Source: Cobetia amphilecti
GTDB taxonomy: Bacteria; Pseudomonadota; Gammaproteobacteria; Pseudomonadales; Halomonadaceae
NCBI RefSeq assembly: GCF_020217465.1
Contig: NZ_CP084115.1
Coordinates: 2,170,001-2,234,000 of the forward strand
Direction: 5' to 3'
Length of the DNA stretch: 64,000 nt
The position numbers and the translations under genes were made by a program. Position 1 is the stretch's first letter, and each line of letters opens with the position of its first letter. Shown piece by piece: positions 34,882-44,324 of the stretch. The notes under the pieces are model-generated. The model was not told the origin of the DNA. It saw nothing but the letters and a program-made list of their open reading frames with translations, and did no database searches.

Positions 34882-34957
34882 GGGGGCCAAGTTGATCTTC
34901 CACGACACCGGTTCATCGGCGAAGGGCGCAACCAGGCAAGCAACGAAATTCGCCACC

Positions 34958-35698
34958 ATGGGATGGCGTAGCAGCGTGATGGCCTGTGCTCTGGGCGCGG
35001 TGAGTCTGACCACCACGGCCCTGACGGTATCGGCCGCCGCAGCGACGAACGACAGTATGCAACATCACCGTCTCACGCCGCCGTGGGTAGTGAGTCAGGC
35101 AGACTCCCGCCAGGCCACCACGGCACCCCCGGACCGGAAGCCTGAACAAGGGGCGAAAAAGACACCCGAAAGCGGTGCTGGCGGGCCTTCCCGAGAAGGC
35201 GCCAGCAACTCGACTGACAAGACCGCCGAGGACAGCTCTAGGCCAGGCGCCAGCAAGGGCACCCTGAAAGCCACCGGCGAGGCAACGGGGAAGACAGGCA
35301 CTATCAGTGCGCCCGTCACGTCCGGCAGCCAGGAGGTGAACCCGCGCTGGGAGGAGTGGTTTGCCGACACCAAGGGCTATTCCGCCAGCAGCGGCAAGGC
35401 AGTCTATGAGACCCTGTGTCAGGCCTGCCACATGGCAGATGGTCAAGGCGCTCAGAGTGCCGGCACCTTCCCGTCCTTCGTCGGCAATGAACGCCTGCGC
35501 ACGCCCTACTATGCCGTTGATGTGGTGCTCAATGGCCTGCGCGGCATGCCTGGCTTCGGCGACACCTTGAGTGACAAGCAGATCGCCGATGTGGTGAATC
35601 ACCTGCGCAGCCATTTCGGCAACCAGCTCGAGGCGACGCTGAGCGCCGAGGATGTCGCGCGCATGCGTCCCGATCTCGGCAAGGCCGAACCTCGCTGA
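34958..35698 (+). CDS. Monoheme cytochrome c with low-complexity linker
   Basis: This is an exported cytochrome of about 246 residues. A Sec signal (MGWRSSVMACALGAVSLTTT, cleavage near SAAAA) is followed by a roughly 90-residue disordered linker rich in Thr, Ser, Gly, Lys and Pro. A C-terminal class-I cytochrome domain carries one heme motif (CQACH in YETLCQACHMADGQG) and the distal Met in GLRGMPGFGDTLSD. The ATG at 34958 starts directly at the signal. A TTG at 34892 with AGGGGG 5 nt upstream is an alternative that would add 22 residues. Probably the mobile or tethered acceptor for the amine-oxidase system. Confidence 0.8.
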   Translation: MGWRSSVMACALGAVSLTTTALTVSAAAATNDSMQHHRLTPPWVVSQADSRQATTAPPDRKPEQGAKKTPESGAGGPSREGASNSTDKTAEDSSRPGASKGTLKATGEATGKTGTISAPVTSGSQEVNPRWEEWFADTKGYSASSGKAVYETLCQACHMADGQGAQSAGTFPSFVGNERLRTPYYAVDVVLNGLRGMPGFGDTLSDKQIADVVNHLRSHFGNQLEATLSAEDVARMRPDLGKAEPR

Positions 35699-35786
35699 AG
35701 CCGGGCGTACCTATCCTGTGGTCAGCAATCACGCCCGTCCGCAGGCCACAGGATCACGACAGCGAGTGTCGTCATACCCGTCAGGA

Positions 35787-37292
35787 CTAGCGTAGCGGGG
35801 AGCCGCCCAGCGGGGTGCCGCCCAAACGGATGTCGCGCATGCTCAGGATGCTCTCCAGCGTGCGCCGTAGGCGCGCCACCTCGTTGACAAGGCTATCTCC
35901 CGCCAACATCCCCACTCCGAGCACCAGGCCACGACGCGAATCATTGGCACTACACACCGGACTTAACGGCCGCACGATCAGATGCTCCTTGACCATCAGT
36001 TGCGCGACGCGCTTGTCGTCGATCTCGGGGGCAAATTGCACGCACAGGCTGATACCGCGTGATGGCGGCGAGACACTGATCACGCCCTTCACCTGGCACA
36101 GCTGGTCATGCACCACCTGCTGTCGGCCCAGATAATCGCGCTGGATGCGCTGATACCAAGCGTCCAGATCGCCATCGGCGATGAACTGCGCCAGCACCGC
36201 CTGATCGAGCATTCGCCCCTCGCGGAACACCTCACTGCGCAGACGGTTCATCGGCCCGGCCAGCGCGCGCGGTACCACCAGGTAGCCCAGCCGCAGCCCG
36301 GGAAACATCAGCTTGGAGAACGAGCCCACCAGCAGGCGATTGCCGGAATCGGGATCAAACAGCAACTCGCCATGATCATCACCGCTGAACTCGTAATCAT
36401 CCTCGAGGATATAGGCGGGCTGACAGACCTCGCAGAGCGCCAGCTTGTCACACCGCGAGGTGGGCACACTCAAAGGATAGTGATGCGAGCCGGTGAAGTA
36501 GGCAATCTGCACCGGCCCCTTGGCAAGCGCGGTGAGATCATGTCCGGCCTCGCCCGTCGTGTCGCTAACAGGCCGCCAGGGAATCTGCCGGGTCTCGAGT
36601 CCAGCGGCCAGAAAGACATTGCGTGCCCCCCAGTAGCAGGGAGACTCCATCACCACCTGCTGCCCCGCATCTGCCAGCGCCAGCGCGCACAGTTCGATGC
36701 CGTGGTGAGTGCCCTCGGTGATGATGATCTGCTGGGTATCGCAATCGATATTGCGCCAGCGGCGTAGAAAATCGCGTATCTCACGCTTGAGCGGGCCGTA
36801 GCCGCCGCTCGAATACGACAGCAGCAGCGCATTGTGGGGCACCGTCACACTGGCATATAGCTGACGCCACTTGCGCATCGGAAAGCGTGCGATATCCGGA
36901 ATGCCCGGCACGAAGGCACCACTCTGGATCAGGCTGGCCCCCTGCCCGCCCAGCACCCGGTGCGCACGGGTGGAGAGCGGCAGTGGCACAGGTGATGCCT
37001 CAGGCATGGCGCTGCCGGGTCTCGCGGCATAGGGGCGGCGCGTCCAGGTGCCCTGACCCTGCCCGGTGTGTAGATAGCCCTCATCTATCAATGACTTAAT
37101 GGCCAATGACAAGGTGTTGCGCGCCACCCCCAGTGCATCGCACAGTTTGCGGTGCGGCGGCAGCCGAGCACCGACGGGCCACTGTTCGCGGATCATCTCC
37201 AGCAACGCCTGCTCCAGGCGCACCTGCTTGCCCAAGGTCTCGGACTGGCGGCGATAACATTCGATCAGCGGCTCAAGCGCAGCCAGTTCCAT
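35787..37292 (-). CDS. gabR: MocR/GabR-family PLP-dependent regulator
   Basis: This is a 501-residue transcription factor. Residues about 20-90 form a GntR-type winged helix (WPVGARLPPHRKLCDALGVA, LAIKSLIDEGYLHTGQGQG). The rest is a class-I aminotransferase-like domain: IITEGTHHGIEL, the EDDYEFSGDD segment and the PLP lysine in VGSFSKLMFPGLRLGYL. MocR proteins of this type sense GABA as an external aldimine and activate gabTD. Divergent from gabD with a 276-bp gap containing a phased direct repeat, so the GabR assignment is well supported by context. ATG 37292 has GGGAGA upstream. Confidence 0.85.
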   Translation of the reverse strand: MELAALEPLIECYRRQSETLGKQVRLEQALLEMIREQWPVGARLPPHRKLCDALGVARNTLSLAIKSLIDEGYLHTGQGQGTWTRRPYAARPGSAMPEASPVPLPLSTRAHRVLGGQGASLIQSGAFVPGIPDIARFPMRKWRQLYASVTVPHNALLLSYSSGGYGPLKREIRDFLRRWRNIDCDTQQIIITEGTHHGIELCALALADAGQQVVMESPCYWGARNVFLAAGLETRQIPWRPVSDTTGEAGHDLTALAKGPVQIAYFTGSHHYPLSVPTSRCDKLALCEVCQPAYILEDDYEFSGDDHGELLFDPDSGNRLLVGSFSKLMFPGLRLGYLVVPRALAGPMNRLRSEVFREGRMLDQAVLAQFIADGDLDAWYQRIQRDYLGRQQVVHDQLCQVKGVISVSPPSRGISLCVQFAPEIDDKRVAQLMVKEHLIVRPLSPVCSANDSRRGLVLGVGMLAGDSLVNEVARLRRTLESILSMRDIRLGGTPLGGSPLR

Positions 37293-37422
37293 CCAAGTCT
37301 CCCGTTGTCGTTGTCGATATGGTGTCACGCAGCTCCTCGAGGTTGTCCCACTCCCGTCAGCCACGCGCTTCAAGGCCGGCGCGCAACGCCCATTCAGCCC
37401 TGATTATCCGCAGCCCCAGTCG

Positions 37423-37452
37423 ATTGGTCCAGTCAAACGCGCAATTGGTCTA
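37423..37452. promoter_or_regulatory. Direct-repeat operator, probable GabR binding site
   Basis: ATTGGTCCA (37423-37431) and ATTGGTCTA (37444-37452) are direct repeats 21 bp apart start to start, two helical turns, so both face the same side of the DNA. MocR regulators are known to bind direct repeats. The site lies between gabR and gabD, 117 bp upstream of gabD. Confidence 0.7.
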
Positions 37453-37568
37453 TTCGCCTAAACAGTGGGCGCTGATAGCGTGTGTTTCATCAATCAGGCG
37501 GGTAGCGCAACCAATCTCCGCAGCCCGTATTCGTGTCCAACGACCATCGTCAGCAGCAGGAGCTTCAC

Positions 37569-39062
37569 ATGTCCCGTTCCGCCCTCCCGATCAGCGACTT
37601 CCTGAAGCGCTACGTCAACTCGGAAACCAGCAGCGACGTCTTCGTCCCGGCGCTCATCGGTACCGAGCACCGCGAGACCGGCACCACCTTCAACGTGACC
37701 AATCCGGCCACCGGCGAGCAGCTGGCCCGTGTCGCCGAGGTCAGCGCCGATGACACCCGTGACGCCGTCGCCGCGGCCGAGGCCGCCGGCAACGCCTGGA
37801 AGAAGGTGCCGGTGAAGGAGCGATCCGCACTGCTGCGTCGCTGGTTCGATCTGGTGCTGGCGCATCGTGAAGATCTCGCCCAGCTGATGACGCTGGAACA
37901 AGGCAAGCCGATGGCGGAGTCGCGTGGCGAGGTGACCTATGGCGCCTCCTTCATCGAATTCTTCGCCGAAGAAGCCAAGCGCATGGCCGGAGAGACCCTG
38001 CCGTCCCACGGTGCCGACAAGCGTCTGATGGTACTGCGCGAGCCGATCGGCGTAGTGGCCGCGATCACGCCGTGGAACTTCCCGCTGGCGATGATCACCC
38101 GCAAGTGCGCCCCGGCGATCGCCGCAGGTTGTGCCGTGGTCATCAAACCGGCTGAAGCCACGCCGCTGACCGCATTGGCACTGGCGGACCTGGCGCTGGA
38201 AGCCGGCCTGCCGAAGGGGCTGATCAGTGTCGTCACCGCCATGAAGCCGATCGCCATCGGCGAAGTGCTGACCACCGATCCGCGCATCCGCAAGGTGTCC
38301 TTCACCGGCTCCACGCCGGTGGGCAAGACGTTGATGGCGCAGTGTGCCTCCACCGTCAAGAAGACCGCGATGGAGCTGGGCGGCAATGCGCCCTTCATCG
38401 TCTTCGATGATGCCGATCTGGATGCGGCCGTCGATGGCGCCATCGCCTCCAAGTTCCGCAATGCCGGCCAGACCTGCGTGTGCACCAACCGCTTCCTCGT
38501 CCAGGACGGTGTCTACGACGCCTTCGTCGAGAAGCTCGCGGCACGCGTTGAAAGCATGCAGGTCGGTGATGGCCTGGTCGAAGGCAACACCATCGGCCCG
38601 CTGATCAATGATGCGGCGGTCAGCAAGGTGCAGAGCCACGTCGATGATGCCGTCAACAAGGGCGCGCGCCTGGTCACTGGCGGCAAGAAGCACGCTCTCG
38701 GTCACAGCTTCTTCGAGCCGACCGTACTGGCCGATGTCACCACGGAAATGGTCGTCGCGGCTGAAGAAACCTTCGGCCCGCTGGCGCCGGTGTTCCGCTT
38801 TGGCAAGGACGAGGAAGCCATCGCGATGGCCAACGACACCCCGTTCGGGCTGGCCGCGTATTTCTACGCCAACGATTACCGCCGCATCTGGCACACGCTG
38901 GAAGCGCTGGAATACGGCATGGTCGGCGTCAATGAAGGCCTGATCTCGACAGAACTCGCGCCCTTCGGTGGCATCAAGGAATCCGGTCTGGGTCGTGAAG
39001 GTTCTCACCACGGTCTGGAAGAGTTCACCGAGCTGAAGTACATCTGCATCGGCGGCCTCTGA
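37569..39062 (+). CDS. gabD: Succinate-semialdehyde dehydrogenase GabD
   Basis: This is a 497-residue aldehyde dehydrogenase oxidising succinate semialdehyde to succinate with NAD(P). TPWNFPLAMITRKCAPAIAA contacts the cofactor, FTGSTPVGK follows, ELGGNAPFIVFDDADLD holds the general-base Glu and NAGQTCVCTNRF the catalytic Cys with the second Cys typical of GabD. The end PFGGIKESGLGREGSHHGLE is characteristic. ATG 37569 has AGGAG at 6 nt. Together with gabT it completes GABA use into the TCA cycle. Confidence 0.93.
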   Translation: MSRSALPISDFLKRYVNSETSSDVFVPALIGTEHRETGTTFNVTNPATGEQLARVAEVSADDTRDAVAAAEAAGNAWKKVPVKERSALLRRWFDLVLAHREDLAQLMTLEQGKPMAESRGEVTYGASFIEFFAEEAKRMAGETLPSHGADKRLMVLREPIGVVAAITPWNFPLAMITRKCAPAIAAGCAVVIKPAEATPLTALALADLALEAGLPKGLISVVTAMKPIAIGEVLTTDPRIRKVSFTGSTPVGKTLMAQCASTVKKTAMELGGNAPFIVFDDADLDAAVDGAIASKFRNAGQTCVCTNRFLVQDGVYDAFVEKLAARVESMQVGDGLVEGNTIGPLINDAAVSKVQSHVDDAVNKGARLVTGGKKHALGHSFFEPTVLADVTTEMVVAAEETFGPLAPVFRFGKDEEAIAMANDTPFGLAAYFYANDYRRIWHTLEALEYGMVGVNEGLISTELAPFGGIKESGLGREGSHHGLEEFTELKYICIGGL

Positions 39063-39199
39063 TCCTGCGAGGGCGCCTCGCGACGACGCATCGCGCCGAT
39101 GCCTCGAGAGGACGTCCCACAATGTTATCCCACCACGTTTACTGCACATCGGTGGCATGGCCCGCGCCATGCCACCGGCAACAAGAAAAGGGACCTGAC

Positions 39200-40486
39200 A
39201 TGAGCCACTCTCAGCTGAGCAACGAACAACTCGACGTCCTCAAGCACAAGTACGTCGCCAAGGGTGCCGTCACTGCCACACCGCAGTTCGCCGACACCGC
39301 GCTGAACGCCGAGATCTGGGATGCGGACGGCAACCGCTGGATCGACTTCGCCGGTGGTATCGGCGTGCTCAACCTGGGTCACCGTCACCCCAAGGTCGTC
39401 GCCGCCGTCAAGGCACAGCTCGACAAGGTCATGCACACCGCCGCGGGCGTCATCTCCTACGCGCCGTATGTGCAACTGAGCCAGAAGCTGGCCGAGCTGA
39501 CGCCGGTGCGTGGCCCGGAACGCAAGACCCTGCTGGTCAACTCCGGCGCGGAAGCGGTCGAGAACGCCATCAAGATCGCACGTGCCGCCACCGGACGCAG
39601 CGGCGTCATCACCTTCGACGGCGCCTTCCACGGCCGCACCATGATGACCCTGGCGATGACCGGCAAGGTGCTGCCGTACAAGAACGACTTCGGTCCGATG
39701 CCGGGTGATATCTTCCGTGCGCCCTACCCAAACCCGATTCACGGCATCAGCGAAGAGCAGTCCCTGAACGCCATCCGTACCCTGTTCAAGACTGACCTCG
39801 CACCGCACCGCACCGCCGCCATCGTCATTGAGCCGGTGCAGGGCGAAGGCGGCTTCTACATCGCCTCGCCGAGCTTCCTGACCGCCCTGCGTGAGCTGTG
39901 TGACGAGCACGGCATCCTGCTGATCGCCGATGAAGTGCAGTCCGGCTTCGCGCGTACCGGCAAGCTGTTCGCGATGGAGCACAGCGGCGTCGAAGCCGAC
40001 ATCATGACCATGGCCAAGAGTCTGGCTAACGGCATGCCGCTGTCGGCCGTCGTCGGTACCGCCGAGGTGATGGATTCCTCCGGCCCGGGCTCGCTGGGCG
40101 GCACCTACAGCGGCAACCCGCTGTCCTGCGCTGCGGCCCTGGCCGTCATCGACGTCATCCGCGAGGAGAACATCCTGGAGCGCAGCACCCAGATGGGCGA
40201 GCAACTGGCCGCGCGTTTCGCCCAGTGGGAAGAACGCTTCGCGCATGTCGCGCACTCACGCAATCAGGGTTCCATGGCGGCCTTCGAGCTGGTGGATGCC
40301 GATGGCAAGCCGGACCCCGCCGCGACGGCGGCGGTGTGTGCCAAGGCCAAGGAGCTGGGACTGATCCTGCTGTCCTGTGGCTTCTACTCCAACTCCATCC
40401 GCGTGCTGGTGCCGTTGACGGTCGAGCCGGAAGTGCTGGAAGAAGGTCTCGACATCGTCGAGAAGGCGCTGGAAAGCCTCGTCTGA
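39200..40486 (+). CDS. gabT: 4-aminobutyrate aminotransferase GabT
   Basis: This is a 428-residue class-III PLP aminotransferase (E. coli GabT 426). It converts GABA and 2-oxoglutarate to succinate semialdehyde and glutamate. NSGAEAVENAIKIAR, FDGAFHGRTMMTL and the Asp of LLIADEVQSGFARTG are conserved; the PLP lysine is in MTMAKSLANGMPLSAVVG. ATG 39200 follows AAAAGGGACCTGAC. The 137-bp gap after gabD has no terminator, so gabD-gabT is one transcript. The hairpin at 40519 closes it. Confidence 0.94.
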   Translation: MSHSQLSNEQLDVLKHKYVAKGAVTATPQFADTALNAEIWDADGNRWIDFAGGIGVLNLGHRHPKVVAAVKAQLDKVMHTAAGVISYAPYVQLSQKLAELTPVRGPERKTLLVNSGAEAVENAIKIARAATGRSGVITFDGAFHGRTMMTLAMTGKVLPYKNDFGPMPGDIFRAPYPNPIHGISEEQSLNAIRTLFKTDLAPHRTAAIVIEPVQGEGGFYIASPSFLTALRELCDEHGILLIADEVQSGFARTGKLFAMEHSGVEADIMTMAKSLANGMPLSAVVGTAEVMDSSGPGSLGGTYSGNPLSCAAALAVIDVIREENILERSTQMGEQLAARFAQWEERFAHVAHSRNQGSMAAFELVDADGKPDPAATAAVCAKAKELGLILLSCGFYSNSIRVLVPLTVEPEVLEEGLDIVEKALESLV

Positions 40487-40795
40487 TCCACGGCCTGTCA
40501 TGAGACAGACAAGCCAAGCAACGGCCACCTTAGGGTGGCCGTTGTCGTTTCCAGCGCAGCTCGCTGTGTTGGATGCCCCCCCCCTGGGCCAGGACATGCA
40601 TCGCAGCTGATTGCCCATCTAACCATATAGCCAATCAACCCAAGCAGCCTTTTGTGGTAACTAATTGATTAAATTATGATATTCGCTGAATTTCTGCGTC
40701 TTCCCGACCGATTATCGCCATGCCACACGCCATCATGAATGAAGGTTGCCAGAGAGAGCCCTTTCTCATCGGCAGCCCCTCGAGTGACCCCGACC
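40487..40795. other. Intergenic region between gabT and mmuP
   Basis: The 309-bp gap contains the gabT hairpin and an AT-rich stretch at about 40650-40700 (TAACTAATTGATTAAATTATGA), the best candidate for the mmuP promoter. No gene seen. Confidence 0.45.
40519..40544 (+). terminator. Hairpin terminator after gabT
   Basis: An 11-bp stem CAACGGCCACC/GGTGGCCGTTG around loop TTAG is followed by TCGTTT. The T-tract is weak. Confidence 0.65.
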
Positions 40796-42213
40796 ATGAC
40801 TGACAGCAACGCCCACGACTTCAAACGCAGCATGCAGCAGCGTCACCTGGTGATGTTGTCCCTCGGCGGTGTCATCGGCACCGGCCTGTTTCTCAGCTCC
40901 GGCTATACCATTCAACAGGCGGGCCCGGCGGGGCGGTACTGGCCTACCTGATCGGCGGACTGGTGGTCTATCTGGTAATGATGTGTCTCGGCGAACTGGC
41001 CGTGCATCACCCGGAACCCGGCGCCTTCAGCGCCCACGCCACCCGCTATCTTGGCCCTGCCACCGGCTATACCGTGGCCTGGCTCTACTGGCTGACCTGG
41101 GCCGTGGCGCTGGGGTCGGAATTCACCGCCTCCGCCGTATTCATGGGGCGCTGGTTCCCCGGCGTCGAGCCATGGGTCTGGTGCGCCATCTTCTCGCTGA
41201 TCGTGTTCGGCATGAACATCGTCTCGGCGCGCTTCTTCGCCGAATCCGAATTCTGGCTGTCGCTGATCAAGGTCGCCGCGGTGATCGTGTTCATCGCGGT
41301 GGGGGCCGCCGCCATGTTCGGCTTCACGCCCCTGGCGGGTAACGTCGAGGCGCCGGGCATCACGCGTATCCTGCAGGAGGGGGTATTCGATCACGGCGTG
41401 ATGCCGATTCTGATGACGCTGCTGGCTGTCAGCTTCGCCTTCTCCGGCACCGAGCTGATCGGCATTGCCGCAGGCGAAAGCAAGAACCCCGAGAAGAACG
41501 TGCCGCTGGCGATTCGCGCGACCCTGTGGCGGCTGATCATCTTCTTCATCGGTACCATCATCGTCATCGCCGCCCTGTTGCCGCAGGACAGCGCCGGCCT
41601 CAAGGAAAGCCCCTTCGTGGCGGTCTTTCAGCTCACCGGTATTCCCTACGCAGCGGATATCATGAACTTCGTGATCATCACCGCGCTACTGTCAGCGGCC
41701 AATTCCGGCCTCTACGCCGCCTCCCGCATGCTGTGGACCCTGGCGGACCAGAAGACGCTGCCGCGTGTGTTCAGTCGCGTCAATCAGCGCGGCATTCCGG
41801 TGCCCGCCCTGCTGATCACCATGCTCGGTGGCCTGCTGTCACTGCTCTCCAGCGTGTATGCCGAGGACACCCTCTATCTGGCGCTGGTGTCGATTTCCGG
41901 GCTGGCCGTGGTCCAGGTGTGGATGGCGATCGCCGCCAGTCAGTTCAGCTTCCGCCGCCAGTGGCTGAAGGCCGGCCATAGTGCCAGCGAGCTGACCTAG
42001 CGCGCGCCGCTGTATCCCGTCGTACCGATTGCCGCCTTCCTGTTCTGCGCGCTGGCCTGCATCGGCATCGCCTTCGATCCCAACCAGCGCATCGCGCTCT
42101 ACTTCGGCGTGCCCTTCGTGGCGCTGTGCTATCTGGTCCACTCTCTGACCCATCGCACGTCTGCCGACGCCGCGAATTCCCCGACTCCACAGGAGGCCCT
42201 CGATGCCCGCTGA
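40796..42213 (+). pseudogene. mmuP: S-methylmethionine permease-like APC transporter, frameshift plus in-frame stop
   Basis: This is an amino-acid permease of the APC family broken twice. The first part ([20 protein letters not shown]) ends in a stop at about 40949. The continuation ([20 protein letters not shown]) resumes in another frame after a one-base loss in the GC run CCGGCGGGG at 40925-40933. A TAG at 41998-42000 (SELT-stop) then interrupts a frame that goes on through [20 protein letters not shown] to the true stop at 42211-42213. Joined, it gives a normal 12-helix permease of about 470 residues. Its end overlaps mmuM by 11 bp, the E. coli mmuPM arrangement, so S-methylmethionine is the likely former substrate. 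Confidence 0.85.
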
Positions 42214-43222
42214 TGCCACCCGCAATCCGCTGAGCGCCATCACCGCGCGCCAGCCCTTCCTGATCGTCGATGGCGCCCTGGCCACCGAACTTGAGCGCGC
42301 CGGGTTCGATCTCTATGACTCGCTGTGGTCGGCCAGAGTGCTGGCCGATGAGCCGCAGGCGATCGTCGATGTGCACCGCGCCTACTTCGAGGCCGGCGCC
42401 GATGTCGCCACCACCGCCAGCTACCAGGCAACGCTCGAGGGCCTGATGGCGCGCAGCCTGAGCGAGACCCAGGCCAGCGCGCTGATCCAGCGCTCCGTGA
42501 CCCTGGCGGCGCAGGCCCGCAGCGAGTACCTGGCTGCGCACCCGGAGCGTCTGGACTGCCCGCCGCTGGTCGCGGCCTCCGTCGGCCCCTATGGCGCATA
42601 TCTCGCCGATGGCTGCGAATACCGTGGTGGCTACGCGCTGGACCGCGCTGGTCTGCGCGACTTCCACCGTGCCCGTCTCGCCACGCTGCTCGATGCCAAG
42701 CCGGACATTCTCGCCGTGGAGACGCTGCCGTGTGCCGAGGAAGCACTGGCCGTGTGTGATCTGCTGCGCGATGACTTCCCCACGGCGCGTGCCTGGATCG
42801 CCTTCAGCGCGCGCAATGCCACCGAATTGAGCGACGGCACGCCGATCCGAGACGCCGTGCGCGCCATCGCCGACTGCGAGCAGGTGGTCGCCATCGGCGT
42901 CAACTGCACCGCGCTTGAGCACATCGAATCGCTGGTGCGTGAGATTCGTGGCGAGACCGACAAGGACATCGTCATCTACCCGAACTCCGGTGAGGTCTAT
43001 GACCCGATCACCAAGACCTGGTCTGCCGCCTGTGCCGTCTCGGCTGATGACGAGGGCCAGGGCGTTGAGCACGGTTTTGAACACGGCTTTGACCACGACC
43101 ATGATCTCGCCGGCTGGACACCGCGCTGGCTGGCCGCCGGCGCCACGGCGATCGGTGGCTGCTGCCGCACCGGCCCGGACGACATCCGCGCCCTGGCGGA
43201 CCTGCGCAAGGCGCTGAGTTGA
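42203..43222 (+). CDS. mmuM: Homocysteine S-methyltransferase
   Basis: This is a 339-residue zinc enzyme that methylates homocysteine, normally with S-methylmethionine, to give methionine. [20 protein letters not shown] at the N-terminus and the zinc ligands Cys in [10 protein letters not shown] and the pair in [11 protein letters not shown] are present. It is about 30 residues longer than E. coli MmuM, partly from a polar insert ([13 protein letters not shown]) before the last strand. ATG 42203 has AGGAGG 6 nt upstream, inside mmuP. The intact reading frame contrasts with the broken transporter upstream. Confidence 0.9.
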   Translation: MPADATRNPLSAITARQPFLIVDGALATELERAGFDLYDSLWSARVLADEPQAIVDVHRAYFEAGADVATTASYQATLEGLMARSLSETQASALIQRSVTLAAQARSEYLAAHPERLDCPPLVAASVGPYGAYLADGCEYRGGYALDRAGLRDFHRARLATLLDAKPDILAVETLPCAEEALAVCDLLRDDFPTARAWIAFSARNATELSDGTPIRDAVRAIADCEQVVAIGVNCTALEHIESLVREIRGETDKDIVIYPNSGEVYDPITKTWSAACAVSADDEGQGVEHGFEHGFDHDHDLAGWTPRWLAAGATAIGGCCRTGPDDIRALADLRKALS

Positions 43223-43274
43223 TTGAGGCACGGGGCTGATACGAACGCTGAGTACGCCGCAGTGAATACGCAGC

Positions 43275-43330
43275 ACTGAGCTCCAAGTACTGAACTCGAA
43301 GTGTTGAACTCCAAGCACTGAACACGAACG
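43275..43330. repeat. 14-bp tandem repeat, four copies
   Basis: Contiguous units ACTGAGCTCCAAGT, ACTGAACTCGAAGT, GTTGAACTCCAAGC and ACTGAACACGAACG lie 52 bp after the mmuM stop. Confidence 0.85.
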
Positions 43331-43505
43331 CCCTGTCCGGTCATGTCGCATGATCGGTCAGGGCGTTTTCGGTAGCGTCCCGCGCCCCAAATCGCTAGGA
43401 TGGCAGGACACTGATGAGCGATTACTCAAAATCATTCCGACATGCTCTCAAGATGGCCGTAGGCTCCCATTGAAGAGCGCGTGAGAGATCAGCAGGAGAA
43501 TCCCC

Positions 43506-44174
43506 ATGTCACAGCTCGATATCCAGGTCGCCTACGACGTGGTCTGCCCCTGGTGCTGGATCGGCAAGCGTCATCTTGATGACGCCATCGCGCAACTCGA
43601 CTTCAAGGATGAAGTGCGCGTCAGCTACCTGCCCTTCCAGCTCAATCCGTGGGTGCCACGTGAAGGCATGGCGCGCGCCGACTATCGCGCGCAGAAGTTC
43701 GGCAGTGTCGAGCGTGGCGTGGAGCTGGATGCGCAGGTGGCCCAGTCAGGCGCGCAGAGCGGCGTCACCTTCCGTCATGCCCTGATGAAGCGCACGCCCA
43801 ACTCCACCGACGCCCAGCGTATCGTCTGGCGCCAGCAGTCCGCGGGCCTGGCGGAGCGCCCGTTGCTGGAAGCGCTGTTCAGCGCCTACTTCCACGATGG
43901 CAAGGACGTGGGCGACCGCCAGGTGCTGGCAGAGATCGCAAGCCAGCACGATGAGAACCTGAGCGTCGAACAGGCGCTGTCCTTCCTCGAATCCGACGCG
44001 GGCGAGCAGGAAGTCGCCGCCCAGCAGGAAGCGCTGCGCAACGCCGGTATCCAGTCGGTGCCCAGCACCATCGTCGGCCAGTACTACGTACCCGGCGCAC
44101 AGCCGGTGGAAGTGCTGGTGCAGATGCTCAACGAGGCACGCGCCCAGCAGACGGATAGATCTGCCTCGCACTGA
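43506..44174 (+). CDS. DsbA-family oxidoreductase (FrnE-like)
   Basis: This is a 222-residue thioredoxin-fold protein with an insertion of helices. The active site CPWC is at residues 14-17 (AYDVVCPWCWIGKRHL), and the cis-Pro segment is GIQSVPSTIVGQYYVPGAQP. It has no signal peptide, so it acts in the cytoplasm, as FrnE-type disulfide oxidoreductases and 2-hydroxychromene-2-carboxylate isomerase relatives do. Substrate unknown. Ribosome-binding site AGGAGA upstream of ATG 43506; terminator at 44217. Confidence 0.88.
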   Translation: MSQLDIQVAYDVVCPWCWIGKRHLDDAIAQLDFKDEVRVSYLPFQLNPWVPREGMARADYRAQKFGSVERGVELDAQVAQSGAQSGVTFRHALMKRTPNSTDAQRIVWRQQSAGLAERPLLEALFSAYFHDGKDVGDRQVLAEIASQHDENLSVEQALSFLESDAGEQEVAAQQEALRNAGIQSVPSTIVGQYYVPGAQPVEVLVQMLNEARAQQTDRSASH

Positions 44175-44216
44175 CGCCAAGCGCTGTCACCAAGCGCGAA
44201 TGCCATGCACGGACAG

Positions 44217-44251
44217 ACGACACGCCCTTCGCAAGGATGGCGTGTCGTTTT
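44217..44251 (+). terminator. Rho-independent terminator after the DsbA-family gene
   Basis: A perfect 10-bp stem ACGACACGCC/GGCGTGTCGT is followed by TTTT. Confidence 0.85.
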
Positions 44252-44324
44252 GCGTTCAGGCATAAAGGAAAGGCTCATAGAGGCAAATCACGACAACAAG
44301 ACGACTCACGACAAGGATTGCTGC

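Noticed and set aside
37494-39170. 558-codon minus-strand frame under gabD
   Set aside because: gabD has all catalytic residues on the plus strand; the antisense frame has no motif.
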